Positions 39,141-49,170 of a DNA stretch of 64,000 bases are shown piece by piece. Under the pieces are notes generated by a model. That model saw only the letters and a list, made by a program, of their open reading frames with translations. It had not been told where the DNA came from and did no database searches. Positions within the stretch are counted from its first letter, which is position 1. The number at the start of each line of letters is the position of its first letter. The position numbers and the translations under genes are program-made. Source of the DNA: Ascoidea asiatica (lineage: Eukaryota > Ascomycota > Saccharomycetes > Ascoideales > Ascoideaceae); the NCBI GenBank assembly GCA_001600695.1, contig BCKQ01000011.1:286512-350511 (forward strand), written 5' to 3'.

Positions 39141-40638
39141 TTTATATATTGTATATTATATATATATTATTTTATTAGGTAATTTGTCTTATGACTTTTA
39201 TATTAATATTAGAACTAATGAGTGCTAATGAAAATAATAATAATAATAATTATTATTATATGCAGTATAATATAATATAATATGAAGTTATTTAATTAAT
39301 AGAAAAGAATAGTAAAATTATTAAATAAATGAACTAAATTGTTAAGTGGGCACACGACATTATTTATATAAGTTAAGAATATAAATTTAAAATAGTAAAT
39401 TCTCGTGTGCTTTTATTATTTCAACTCATCGCTTTTTTGATTTGATTATAATTTTAAATTTGCTTTATTTTTTTTTATTATTTTTTGATTGTTTTTTTTT
39501 TATATGTTTTCTTTTATGAAATTGAATAAAATTGAATGAAATTGAATAAATTGAGTGGGAAATTGAGAAAAATTGCGAAACTTTAATATATTCAAAGCAA
39601 ATTAAGTCAAAAATATTTGGTTTATTGCTTTTATTGCTTTTTTCTCAGCCAGCGGAAAACGAGAAAGCAGCGAATAAAATCAAAGCTCGGCAGCTCGAGC
39701 TTTGGCGCTGTCCGTTTTGGGAACGGCGAGGGTCCACGTGGGACCGCCCATCACCGGGAAATGCAGAAGGGTGCGTATGCTGGAGAGGAGTTTCCGAATT
39801 GAGGAACAAACTGCCTGTTGCTCTTGCAACGGCGGATTGTGAGGAAAACCCAAACAGCAAGGTACGAGCACACGCATGGGTACCTTCACTCTGGTTTTTA
39901 GGTAGCTTTGAGTGTTACCCTGATGTTGCACGTGTTAAATCACCTGACCAATACACATGTGACCACTCACGTGCTATGTTTTTTTTCTTTCTTTCTTCTT
40001 TCTCTTTCTTCTTTCTCCCAGTTCCACTCCGCGAGTCCCCGCTTGACCCCAGAGAATGTTTTCGTTGAGTGTGTTCGTTGCTGTTCTTCTTCTCCCAGCC
40101 ACGTGACATTCCCTCTCTTCCCTCTCTCTTCCCTCTCTCTTCCCTCTCTCTTCTCTTCTCTTCTCTCTTTCTCTCGATGGCACCAGATGTTGCACTTGTC
40201 TTCGGATATAAACACTGCTCAGTAACAACAGTAGTAGTAGTAGTAAGAGTAGTGTACCACTGTCATAGTTAACGTCACTTTTCACTTTTCACCCTACTTT
40301 TTACCTTTCTTTTTATCATAGATTTACTCTCTAGATCCTCTCATCGCTATAAAATTATTAACTTTCATTATTAATTATTAATCATTAATCATAATTCACT
40401 AATCCTTAATAATTAATAAATAATATATAATATAAAATAAATAATATATATTCTTCTTTAATCCGTTAAATTGAATCATTCAATTCATATAAACTAATCT
40501 CAATTAATATAAATTAATATAAATTCATATAAATTGATTAGATCTTTCAATTATATTTATCAATTTATATTATATTACATATTTTATATTATATTTTAAC
40601 TTTCAATCATATTTAATAAATTAAAATCAAATTTAAAA
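39141..40638. other. Shared divergent upstream region of PHO84 and TKL1
   Basis: 1.5 kb with a strong GC-rich island at about 39650-40200 (39 of 60 bases are G or C at 39721-39780). It includes a C/T-rich stretch (CCTCTCTCTT units) at 40106-40175 and a (GTA)n run at 40232-40250. The 40280-40638 part near TKL1 is AT-rich. Overlapping open frames on both strands within the island follow from low stop-codon density and are not called. Confidence 0.6.
39735..40105. promoter_or_regulatory. Four CACGTG E-boxes, candidate Pho4/Cbf1 sites
   Basis: CACGTG at 39735-39740, 39929-39934, 39968-39973 and 40100-40105. The first sits in the near-palindrome GGTCCACGTGGGACC. The hexamer is the core bound by Pho4 in the PHO84 promoter of S. 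cerevisiae, and also by Cbf1 and Tye7. They lie 595-965 bp from PHO84 and 534-904 bp from TKL1, so either gene could be the target. Confidence 0.55.
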
Positions 40639-42681
40639 ATGTCTGATTTAGATAAACTTGCAATCTCAACAATTAGATTATTATCTGTTGATCAAGTTTT
40701 TAAAGCAAATTCTGGTCATCCAGGTGCTCCATTAGGTCTTGCACCAATTGCTCATTTAATTTGGAAACAAATGAATATAAATTCAAAAAATCCAAATTGG
40801 TTAAATAGAGATAGATTTGTACTTTCAAATGGTCATTCTGTTGCTTTATATTATTCACTTTTACATTTATTTGGTTTTAAATTATCAATTGAAGATTTAA
40901 AAAATTTTAGACAAATTAATTCAAAAACTCCTGGTCATCCAGAAAATCATACTGATGGTATTGATGTTACTACAGGTCCTTTAGGTCAAGGTATTGCAAA
41001 TGCAATTGGTATGGCTATTGCTCAAGAATATATATCTTCAACTTTTAATAAAAAAAATTATATAATTTCTGATAATTATACTTATGCAATCTTAGGTGAT
41101 GGTTGTTTAATGGAAGGTGTTGCTTCTGAAGCAATGTCTTTAGCTGGTCATTTAAAATTATCAAAATTAATTGTAATTTATGATGATAATCATATTTCTA
41201 TAGATGGTAATACTAATGTTGCTTTCACTGAAGATGTTACAAAAAGATTAGAATCTTATGGTTGGGAAGTTTTACATGTTCAAAATGGTAATACTGATTT
41301 AAATTCAATGTTAATTGCTTTAAATAAAGCTAAATTATCAAATAAACCAACTTGTATAAAATTAACAACAACTATTGGTTTTGGTTCTTTAAATGCTGGT
41401 ACTGCTTCTGTTCATGGTTCTCCATTAAAATCTGATGATATAAAACAATTAAAATTAAAATTTGGTTTTAATCCTGAAAAATCTTTTTATGTTCCTGATG
41501 AAGTTTATAAATTTTATCAAAATGAAACAATTTTACCATCAATTAAAAAAGAAGAAAATTGGAATAAATTAATTGAAAATTATATTATTGATTATCCAAA
41601 TGAAGGTAAATTATTAAAAAGATTAATTAATAATAAATTACCTGAAAGTTGGTTTAATTCATTACCAACTTATAAAATTGGTGAAAAATCAATAGCTTCA
41701 AGAAAAATGAGTGAAATTGTTTTACAATCAATTCATCAAGTTTTACCTGAATTAATTGGTGGTTCTGCAGATTTAACAGGTTCAAATTTAACAAGATGGA
41801 AAAATGCTATTGATTTTCAACCTCCAACTTCAGGTTTAGGTGATTATTCTGGTAGATATATAAGATATGGTGTAAGAGAACATGGTATGGGTGCAATTAT
41901 GAATGGTATTTCTGCTTATGGTTATAATTTAAAACCATATGGTGGAACTTTTTTAAATTTTGTTTCTTATGCTTCTGGTGCTGTAAGATTATCTGCACTT
42001 TCTGGTCATCCAGTAATTTGGGTTGCAACTCATGATTCTATTGGTCTTGGTGAAGATGGTCCAACTCATCAACCTATAGAAACTTTAGCTCATTTTAGAG
42101 CTTTACCAAATATTATGGTTTGGAGACCTGCTGATGGTAATGAAGTTTCTGCTGCTTATTATAAAGCAATTTCTTCAACTTCAACTCCTTCAATTATTGC
42201 TTTATCAAGACAAAATTTATCTGTTTTACAAGGTTCTTCAATTAAAAAAGCTTTAAAAGGTGCTTATACTTTATATAAACCAAATTCAGAAAAAATTGAT
42301 TTAATTTTAATTTCAACAGGTTCTGAAGTTGAAATTTGTTTAAGTTCTGCAAAAGATTTAAATTCTAAAAATGGTTTAAATATTTCTGTTGTTTCAATTC
42401 CTGATTTTCATACTTTTGATCAACAATCAATTGATTATAAATTAAGTGTTTTACCTGATAATGTACCAATTTTATCTGTTGAAGTTATGTCAACAAGTGG
42501 TTGGGCTAAATATTCTCATGCTCAATTTGGTATTGATAGATTTGGTGCTTCTGGTAAAGGTCCAGATTTATATAAATTCTTTGGTTTCACCACTGAAGGT
42601 ATTAATGAAAAAGCTTTAAAAACAATTGAATTTTTTAAAAATAAAAAATTAATTTCTCCATTACAAACTCCATTCAATTAA
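40639..42681 (+). CDS. TKL1: Transketolase
   Basis: Thiamine-diphosphate enzyme of the non-oxidative pentose phosphate pathway, transferring two-carbon units between sugar phosphates in the cytosol. The 680-residue product is the length of S. cerevisiae Tkl1. It has KANSGHPGAPLGLAPIAHL, VLSNGHSVALYY, TGPLGQGIANAIG, the diphosphate-binding GDGCLMEGVASEA (G153-D154-G155 onward) and the activating glutamate E414 in VREHGMGAIMNG. DGPTHQPIETLAHFRALPN follows, then a C-terminal domain with STGSEVEICL. All elements are intact. Codon use favours GGT, GCT and TCT more than the surrounding genes, as expected for high expression. It starts with ATG at 40639 after AAAA. The long upstream region is shared with PHO84. 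Confidence 0.97.
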   Translation: MSDLDKLAISTIRLLSVDQVFKANSGHPGAPLGLAPIAHLIWKQMNINSKNPNWLNRDRFVLSNGHSVALYYSLLHLFGFKLSIEDLKNFRQINSKTPGHPENHTDGIDVTTGPLGQGIANAIGMAIAQEYISSTFNKKNYIISDNYTYAILGDGCLMEGVASEAMSLAGHLKLSKLIVIYDDNHISIDGNTNVAFTEDVTKRLESYGWEVLHVQNGNTDLNSMLIALNKAKLSNKPTCIKLTTTIGFGSLNAGTASVHGSPLKSDDIKQLKLKFGFNPEKSFYVPDEVYKFYQNETILPSIKKEENWNKLIENYIIDYPNEGKLLKRLINNKLPESWFNSLPTYKIGEKSIASRKMSEIVLQSIHQVLPELIGGSADLTGSNLTRWKNAIDFQPPTSGLGDYSGRYIRYGVREHGMGAIMNGISAYGYNLKPYGGTFLNFVSYASGAVRLSALSGHPVIWVATHDSIGLGEDGPTHQPIETLAHFRALPNIMVWRPADGNEVSAAYYKAISSTSTPSIIALSRQNLSVLQGSSIKKALKGAYTLYKPNSEKIDLILISTGSEVEICLSSAKDLNSKNGLNISVVSIPDFHTFDQQSIDYKLSVLPDNVPILSVEVMSTSGWAKYSHAQFGIDRFGASGKGPDLYKFFGFTTEGINEKALKTIEFFKNKKLISPLQTPFN

Positions 42682-42799
42682 ATAATTTAACTTATTTATA
42701 TATTTATTTACTTCACTTTTTTTTTTACATTTACTTACTTGTTGATTTATTATATATGTATGATAAAATGAAAGAATGAATTTAAGATTATTTTTTGTA

Positions 42800-42830
<31 letters not shown>

Positions 42831-43002
42831 GTTAGCGTATTGAAATGTGATTCATTTAATCTCGTTTTAAAGTAATCGTATTCTACAAATATTACAATTA
42901 TATTGAATAAAAATAAAAATAAAAATAAAAATAAAAGTAAATTGAAATAAATTTTAAATAGGTAAATTAATTATAAAAGAGAAAAAAAAAATTCATATGA
43001 AT
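42682..43002. other. Convergent intergenic gap TKL1 / TMA20
   Basis: An (ATT)n tract at 42801-42830 and an AAATAA repeat at about 42908-42935. No gene. Confidence 0.7.
42801..42830. repeat. (ATT)n microsatellite
   Basis: About ten ATT units 3' of TKL1. Confidence 0.9.
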
Positions 43003-43699
43003 TTAATCTAATTGAGCTTTCCATAAACCATCATTTAAATAATGAAGTAATTCTACACCAATGCCTTTATTAAGAGATTTAATTTCTTCAGTAGAAAGTG
43101 TTAATCTACCAATTGCTAAAGCATTTTTTTTACCTTCAGCATTAACAATAACTATAGAATCCTTTTGTAAATTATTATCATCATTTGGTAAAATTGCACC
43201 TTTTGATGTTAAACCTGGACACATAATATTTGCACCAGATAAAACAAATTTAATTGCACCTCTATCAACTTGTACAGTTAAATTTTGAAAATTTGAAGGA
43301 TATTTATGAATAATTTTTAATGAAGGTATTAATTCATTAAAATGATCATAGAATATAACTTGATTATTTATAACATATAAAATTATATTATCTTCACATT
43401 TAATTTGAATTAATTGAGATTTTTTTGGTACTATATCATCTATTATTGGTTCTAAAGTTGGAAATTGTCTAACTAATTTGGCTTTTAAATTTCTTTGAAC
43501 TGAAGATTTAATATTTGATCTTATATGAATATCTTCTTTTGTAAATCTATTAAATTTAAATTATTAATCATTATGATAATTAGTTTGTTGATTTTTATAT
43601 AAAGTTAGTATGTTTTTCAAGATTTTAGTTGGATTTCATAATGAAGATCATTTCAAATGATTGGACTTGAATGAATTATTTTACATACTTTTTAAACAT
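43003..43699 (-). CDS. TMA20: Ribosome-associated PUA protein Tma20 (MCT-1 family)
   Basis: Works with Tma22 in recycling 40S subunits and reinitiation. Two exons, 43689-43699 (11 nt: ATG TTT AAA AA) and 43003-43546, give 184 residues (yeast about 181). Exon 2 continues FTKEDIHIRSNIKSSVQRNLKAK, matching the family start MFKKFTREDVHSRSKVKSSIQ after splicing. The C-terminal half is the PUA domain (VQVDRGAIKFVLSGANIMCPGL, then KGIGVELLHYLNDGLW). The intron donor is GTATGT and a perfect TACTAAC branch is present. Without splicing the frame has no start, and only the last 73 residues would be found from an internal Met. It is tandem with MIM1 upstream on the same strand. Confidence 0.93.
43547..43688 (-). 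other. Spliceosomal intron, TMA20
   Basis: Minus-strand donor GTATGT (43683-43688), exact branch TACTAAC (43604-43610) and acceptor AATAG ending at 43547. Length is 142 nt. It follows an 11-nt first coding exon and splits a Lys codon after its second base. Confidence 0.93.
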
Positions 43700-44227
43700 T
43701 TTGAAAGGAAAGAAATTGATAATGAATTGAATAATATAAATCAAGTAATTAAAAGTATTCAGGATATAATACTAATTGAAATATTTGTCAATTTATTGAA
43801 ATCAGTTTAAGTAACTTATTCAATTCTTCAATGTTTTCAAAGGCAAACTCAATTAAAAATAAATTAATTTCCCAGAAAATTTTAGAAGCAAACGCTAAAA
43901 AGAAGACGAAACGAACAGCTGTAATTCTGTTTCTGTAGGGATACAGAATGGTATTCCGTGACACGATGTCTAACTAACGAGCTATTTTACAATTTTAATA
44001 CTGTTTTTAAAGGGGTTTATTCTAAGCTTACAATATGATTTTGATTTAAGTATTTATTTATCGATGCTATTTATTGATGTTATTCATTAATGTTATTTAT
44101 TGATATTGTTTATTAATATCGACTTGCTTGTATTCGTCCAATATTTATTGAGTTATGTTAAGTAAAGATAGGACTCGAGTAAATTCATATATGATATTTG
44201 TTATGTATAATATCAGAATATCATTCC
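43700..44227. other. Intergenic TMA20 upstream / MIM1 3'
   Basis: AT-rich, with one less AT-rich patch at about 43910-43980. A short inverted-looking ATTTATTGATGTTATT repeat lies at about 44070-44120. No gene. Confidence 0.6.
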
Positions 44228-44602
44228 TTATTGCAATAAACGAAGCTTTTGTTTTCTTTCAACCATTCTACTTGGAGGTTGGACTTTCGATCCATACCAA
44301 TTATATCTGAATCCAATTTCATGAGCTAGGATTTCTCCAAAACCCAACATCATTCCATTGATGAAAGGTAAAATTAAATTAATTGAAGATGAGGTGATAA
44401 AATTCCATATACTAAATGTAATCTCTTCTTCTTCTTCTTCGTCTTCGTCCTCATCTCTCACTATTCTAGAATTATCAATTGTGCGATGTACGTTTTGAAT
44501 ATCACTAAAGTCATCATTAACATCCATTTTTATTGGTTTAATATCACTTGCAGAAGCTTTTAATAGCTCTATATAATTCTGAATCTCACTTGATGAATCC
44601 AT
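44228..44602 (-). CDS. MIM1: Mitochondrial outer-membrane import protein Mim1
   Basis: A single-span protein of the mitochondrial outer membrane that helps insert multi-span and signal-anchored proteins and assemble the TOM complex. The 124-residue product (yeast 113) has an acidic cytosolic N-terminus with a Glu/Asp run at about residues 50-62. The conserved membrane segment is SINLILPFINGMMLGFGEIL, followed by AHEIGFRYNW, nearly identical to the signature of S. cerevisiae Mim1. The G-x-x-x-x-G-x-G pattern in this span supports helix packing. The tail is basic. The ATG at 44600-44602 is chosen; the frame is open upstream only to a TTG at 44683, whose leader has no counterpart in the family. 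Confidence 0.9.
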   Translation of the reverse strand: MDSSSEIQNYIELLKASASDIKPIKMDVNDDFSDIQNVHRTIDNSRIVRDEDEDEEEEEEITFSIWNFITSSSINLILPFINGMMLGFGEILAHEIGFRYNWYGSKVQPPSRMVERKQKLRLLQ

Positions 44603-45393
44603 TTTTAATAATACAATCTCACACACTAGATTTCTAACTTTCACTGCACAAATATTCTCAAATACTCTGACAATGGATAGCAAGTTGTAGATTAATTATT
44701 TATCCTAATATTGTTTTCTTTATAATGATTTTTCCTGATGTCCATCACTATTTTTCTTTCTTCTTCTCTTCCTTCTCTAACTTCTTCTGATGCTTCTTCT
44801 TTTTGACGTTTTCGGTCTGTTCTTGAATATGGGCAATATTTCCGGAGTGATCCTTGGTGAAACAAACTTGATCCTTCTTCCGGAAAAAATATAAGCGAGA
44901 AATTATAAGGACAAATATATGTGTCAGGACGTAATTTTCTGTTAGGTCATTAATGATTGTGTGAGTGTAGGTATATCAATGTAATGTACTTTAAGGTGCA
45001 TGCATGCTTACGGTGGCATGTCCTAACATTGCTAAACATTTTACTTTGAGACCAATATCTTGGGCTGTCTCAATGATTCTTTATTTATTTTCCAAATATC
45101 AAAATATCAATATTTAATGAATTTAGTTTATTAAAAAGTCTATTAACTTTAATTAATTACCCTTAATTTTTAAATGAAATAACATTTATTTTCTTTATAC
45201 AATCCTTATCTGAATTATCAGACTTATAATAGTTCTAGTAATTGTAATAGGTTTCTTCATTTTTTTCCCATAGGTTTTGTTTTTAATGGCTTCTCAATGG
45301 AATTACTCTTAAATCTCAAATTTATTCATATCACTTAAATTCCTAAAATAAAAAAAGAGCCTTGAAAAACTTTTTAGAAGCACTTTAGAAATT
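44603..45393. other. Divergent intergenic region
   Basis: Lies between MIM1 and the kinase-fold gene. It includes pyrimidine-rich CTTCTT repeats at about 44756-44800 and the sequences GCATGCATGC-like (about 44998-45006) and TTTCCGGAG (about 44841). No gene is seen. Confidence 0.55.
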
Positions 45394-48300
45394 ATGGCAA
45401 CTTCCGTTTTAAATAATCAAAATTTTCTTTATATTATAGATAGTGATGATGATTATCTTGATATTGATATTGATATAGATATTGATAATGAAAGTGAAAA
45501 AGAAATTCGAAATAAAAATAAAAATAAAAATAAAAATATAAACAATAATCAATTTCTCACTTATAATTCAAGCCATAATGGAAAAAAACGTACTTCAAAA
45601 AATATTCATATAGTCTCTCAACAGAAGCAATATAATAGAGCTAAAAGGAATCAAAATTATCATTCTAGAAATCCATCTAACTTTTTCAGGGTGAATAATG
45701 GTATGAATAGTGATCATTTTGGAGAAGATAGTAATACTCTACATACAATCAATGTGACTACTGATAATGATGATGACGATGATGATGAATCAATAATTCT
45801 TGTAAAAGGTGAAACAAATATCAATCGGTTGACACCCCAGCCTGGGAATAAAAGATTAAAAAAAGAACTGAATAATATTGAAGAAGAGAAAATAAATAAT
45901 AGCAAAAGAGTAAAGACAAAGAACATTGAAAAACCTTTCAATTATTATTCAGCTCATTCAAATACAAGAGTCAATGAAAAAATGAAGGATTTCAAATCAG
46001 CTCCAAATTCTAACATTTACAGCTTGTATCATAAGAATTTTATAAAATCAGAACCCATATCAGTAGGTAATATAACAACTGATGACTCAATAACTAATAA
46101 TTCAACAACTGATATTTCTTCAACTGATGTGGAGTATTTACCTTCTGGGGGTATTGTAGACTCTAAGGATTTTCAAGAATTTAATAAATCTAAGAAATTG
46201 AAAGAATCTCAAATTGATCAAGAATCCAAAGAAACCAAAGAATATTCGAGTTCGGAAGAATCAACAGATTCTGAAGATTCCGAAGACTCTGAATATGATT
46301 TTGATTATGAATATCAAGCATATTTTTCCAATGAAAAAAACGTATATAGAAAAAATTTGTTACAAAATTTTTCTGATTTAAATTTTGATAATTTTTCATT
46401 CAATGGTCTACAAAGTTTATATCTAAATAATGAAAAATTAATCTTAAGTTTTTTATTAAATTTTAATAAAAATGAAACTTTAAATGGTTTAACAAAAAAC
46501 TGGAAAATTTTAAAATTAGTATTATTTTTAATATTACCCAATTTCAATAAATTCATCAACTTCATCAATTTAATTAAAATTAATTTCACCAAAGAAAATG
46601 CTGAAAAATCAAAAAGTAAAACAAATAATTCTAATGATAATCAAGATAATACAGATATTCAAACCATTCCAAGTAGTCAAAATGAAAAATCTAAATCTAA
46701 AGTGAGATATAAAGCTCTGAAACTAGAAATTCTTGAAAGTCCATATGCTGAACCAATTAATACCTTCAATCCTAGAAAAGAACAATATCCAGAAATAATT
46801 AGTGAAAAAGAAAATATATACTATGAGACTGAAGATAAAATTTATGATAAAGATATTGATCTCAAAGATGTAATTGGTAAAGATTTGATAAGAAATTTAT
46901 ATGAAATTTTACCAAGTGAAAGTTCAGTAAATTTCAACAAACTTGAAATTGAAGAAAGATTTAATAGTAAATTATATTTGACTGACAATATAATTTTAGA
47001 TGATTCAATTAAATCGATTAATAAGCTTTTAAGTTATCTCAATAATATAGTGAAAAAAATTTCAAATAAAAATATTACAAGTGAAAATGAAGAATATAAT
47101 GATAATTTTGAGGATTTTGAAGATTTTGAAAATTTGATAAAATTCTTTGAAAAAATTTATTTTGAACCAATTTTAAGTTTTTTTCCAAATGAAGATTTAT
47201 CTTTCTTTAAAAATTATAGACTTGAAAATAATGATGATTCTCAAAATAATGAAAATAATGATTTAATAATAAAAAGTTGTTTTATCAAAGAAGATTTAGA
47301 TTTAAAATTAGATAAAATGATATTATTAATTGATTTTAAATTGCATACAGAAGTTAAATTATTTAAAAATTTCTTGAAAAAAAAAATTAAGAAAAAGACA
47401 TATTTTGTTTATCAAATAATCTCAAATATCTTAAAAGAAATATTAACATTTTGTTTAATCTCGAATTGTTTTAATTTTTTAATAATCGATTCAAATCAAA
47501 ATAAAGATAATAAAAATGATGAAAAAGATAATGAAATAATTTTTTTAAAATTTGATTTAACAGATTTAGAATTAAATGATATACCTATAGATCATTTATC
47601 ATCTGTTAAAGAAATTAAATTCAAATACATGATTTTTTCAGATTATAATATATCATTTAATATGTCATTACTTTTTATTTTATCAGTTTGTTTAGATGAT
47701 GAAAATAATAATCAATTTGAATTTAATGAATATAGTTATAGTTATAATAGTGAGTTTGAAAATGAAATTGAGAATGGAAATGTAATAAAAAATAAAGAAG
47801 ATAAAATTGAAAGTGAGAATGAATTTGAAAATTCATTTCAAGAGGCAGTTGATAAGCTTAAAAAAGAGTTTAAAGAACAATTTAATCAAAGTATAGGTCC
47901 AGAAAGTGACAATGATGAAAACTCTAAGGATAACGTTAATGAGAACATGAATGATAAATCTAATGAAAAATCTTTTGATCTGTCTTTTGATAAGTCTAAT
48001 GTTAAACTGAAGAGCAAAAAAGAAAATAAATTAGAAAATAAATATGAATATCAAGTTGATGAAGATGGAACTAAATATAAGTATCTGTATCAGAGTAATA
48101 AAGTAGAAGATGAACATGAAAGTGAACAAGATAATATGGAATATAGTTCTGAATATGATGAAGGAAATGATCATATTTATAGGAGTTATGAAGAAATTAA
48201 AGAAGAAGTTATAAGGAAATTAACGTATAATAGTAGAAGTTATAAAAGACAATCCATTAAAAGAAATGGATATAGATATTGTAAGAATAGATTTAATTTA

Positions 48301-49170
48301 GAAAAAGAAAGTATTTTCAATAGAAATAATGATTATGAATTTAATAGTTATAAAGATTTAAAATATGAAGAAATCAAATTGAAGAAATATTTAGATATAA
48401 AAATAGAATCCAAAGAAGTATTACAATATGATCCAATTAGGAAATCTAAATGGTCACAAGTTTTTAAAAATCAAAAGGGTATTTTAAAGATTTATGAACC
48501 AAATTATGTTAATCTTAATAAAATCACAGAAGATTATTCAAGTTCAGAAAGAGATGGAATTTGTTTACCAAAAGGGTATTATTCAGAAGTTATGGAAGAA
48601 TTTTTAAATGAATTGAAAATTTATTTTAAATTAAATAAAATTCAAAGTAAGATTATTCCAAAATTAATAAAATTTGGATTTATTGAAAGTTCAATTTTTT
48701 TTAAAAATAATGAATATGAATTAATTGGACCATTTATAATAATTGAAGAAATTAAAAATGAATATAATTTTATTAAAAAACTTGAGATTAAGAAGAATTA
48801 TGAAAATAGTAATAATTATAATAACGAATTTGAAAACAGGAAAAAACTGGAAAAAAAAGAACTTAAAAATATTTTGAATAAAAATATAAAATTGAAATCG
48901 AGAATTTTAAAAATTAGTTTATTAGAATTAAAAGAAATTCATGATTTAAATGTTGCTCATGAAGATATTAAAGAAGATAATATAATTATAATTTTTAATA
49001 GGGATGGAATATTCAAAAAAGTAATTTTTATTGATTTTGGATTCTCAAGAGTTGAAGATGAAATTACAGATAAGTTAAGAATTTATGATATAAATTGTTT
49101 AAGAAAGATTTTTTTCCCAAATTCTCCCGAATTGAAAACTATGGACTATGATCTATGTAATTTAGAATGA
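45394..49170 (+). CDS. Large disordered protein with C-terminal kinase-like fold
   Basis: The 1258-residue product is not assigned to a known gene. Residues 1-310 are low-complexity, with Asp/Ile repeats, Lys-Asn repeats and an acidic Ser-rich segment. Residues 320-790 are helical and Asn/Asp/Phe-rich. Another charged disordered part runs to about 970. The last 230 residues look like a protein-kinase fold: a beta-3-like lysine K1032 (GILKI), a helix-C candidate (EEFLNELKIY), a hinge-like GPFIIIEEI, a catalytic loop HEDIKEDN with D1191 in place of HRD-x4-N, and metal-binding DFG at D1214. The protein ends only about 45 residues after DFG, so the usual C-lobe is missing. It may be an atypical or inactive kinase. 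Codon use is less strongly TTA/AAT-biased than in neighbours. It starts with ATG at 45394. Confidence 0.7.
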   Translation: MATSVLNNQNFLYIIDSDDDYLDIDIDIDIDNESEKEIRNKNKNKNKNINNNQFLTYNSSHNGKKRTSKNIHIVSQQKQYNRAKRNQNYHSRNPSNFFRVNNGMNSDHFGEDSNTLHTINVTTDNDDDDDDESIILVKGETNINRLTPQPGNKRLKKELNNIEEEKINNSKRVKTKNIEKPFNYYSAHSNTRVNEKMKDFKSAPNSNIYSLYHKNFIKSEPISVGNITTDDSITNNSTTDISSTDVEYLPSGGIVDSKDFQEFNKSKKLKESQIDQESKETKEYSSSEESTDSEDSEDSEYDFDYEYQAYFSNEKNVYRKNLLQNFSDLNFDNFSFNGLQSLYLNNEKLILSFLLNFNKNETLNGLTKNWKILKLVLFLILPNFNKFINFINLIKINFTKENAEKSKSKTNNSNDNQDNTDIQTIPSSQNEKSKSKVRYKALKLEILESPYAEPINTFNPRKEQYPEIISEKENIYYETEDKIYDKDIDLKDVIGKDLIRNLYEILPSESSVNFNKLEIEERFNSKLYLTDNIILDDSIKSINKLLSYLNNIVKKISNKNITSENEEYNDNFEDFEDFENLIKFFEKIYFEPILSFFPNEDLSFFKNYRLENNDDSQNNENNDLIIKSCFIKEDLDLKLDKMILLIDFKLHTEVKLFKNFLKKKIKKKTYFVYQIISNILKEILTFCLISNCFNFLIIDSNQNKDNKNDEKDNEIIFLKFDLTDLELNDIPIDHLSSVKEIKFKYMIFSDYNISFNMSLLFILSVCLDDENNNQFEFNEYSYSYNSEFENEIENGNVIKNKEDKIESENEFENSFQEAVDKLKKEFKEQFNQSIGPESDNDENSKDNVNENMNDKSNEKSFDLSFDKSNVKLKSKKENKLENKYEYQVDEDGTKYKYLYQSNKVEDEHESEQDNMEYSSEYDEGNDHIYRSYEEIKEEVIRKLTYNSRSYKRQSIKRNGYRYCKNRFNLEKESIFNRNNDYEFNSYKDLKYEEIKLKKYLDIKIESKEVLQYDPIRKSKWSQVFKNQKGILKIYEPNYVNLNKITEDYSSSERDGICLPKGYYSEVMEEFLNELKIYFKLNKIQSKIIPKLIKFGFIESSIFFKNNEYELIGPFIIIEEIKNEYNFIKKLEIKKNYENSNNYNNEFENRKKLEKKELKNILNKNIKLKSRILKISLLELKEIHDLNVAHEDIKEDNIIIIFNRDGIFKKVIFIDFGFSRVEDEITDKLRIYDINCLRKIFFPNSPELKTMDYDLCNLE

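Noticed and set aside
39617-40285. Overlapping open frames on both strands (up to 147 codons) between PHO84 and TKL1
   Set aside because: They lie in a GC-rich, stop-poor island, overlap one another in most frames, the longest starts with TTG, and none resembles a known family.
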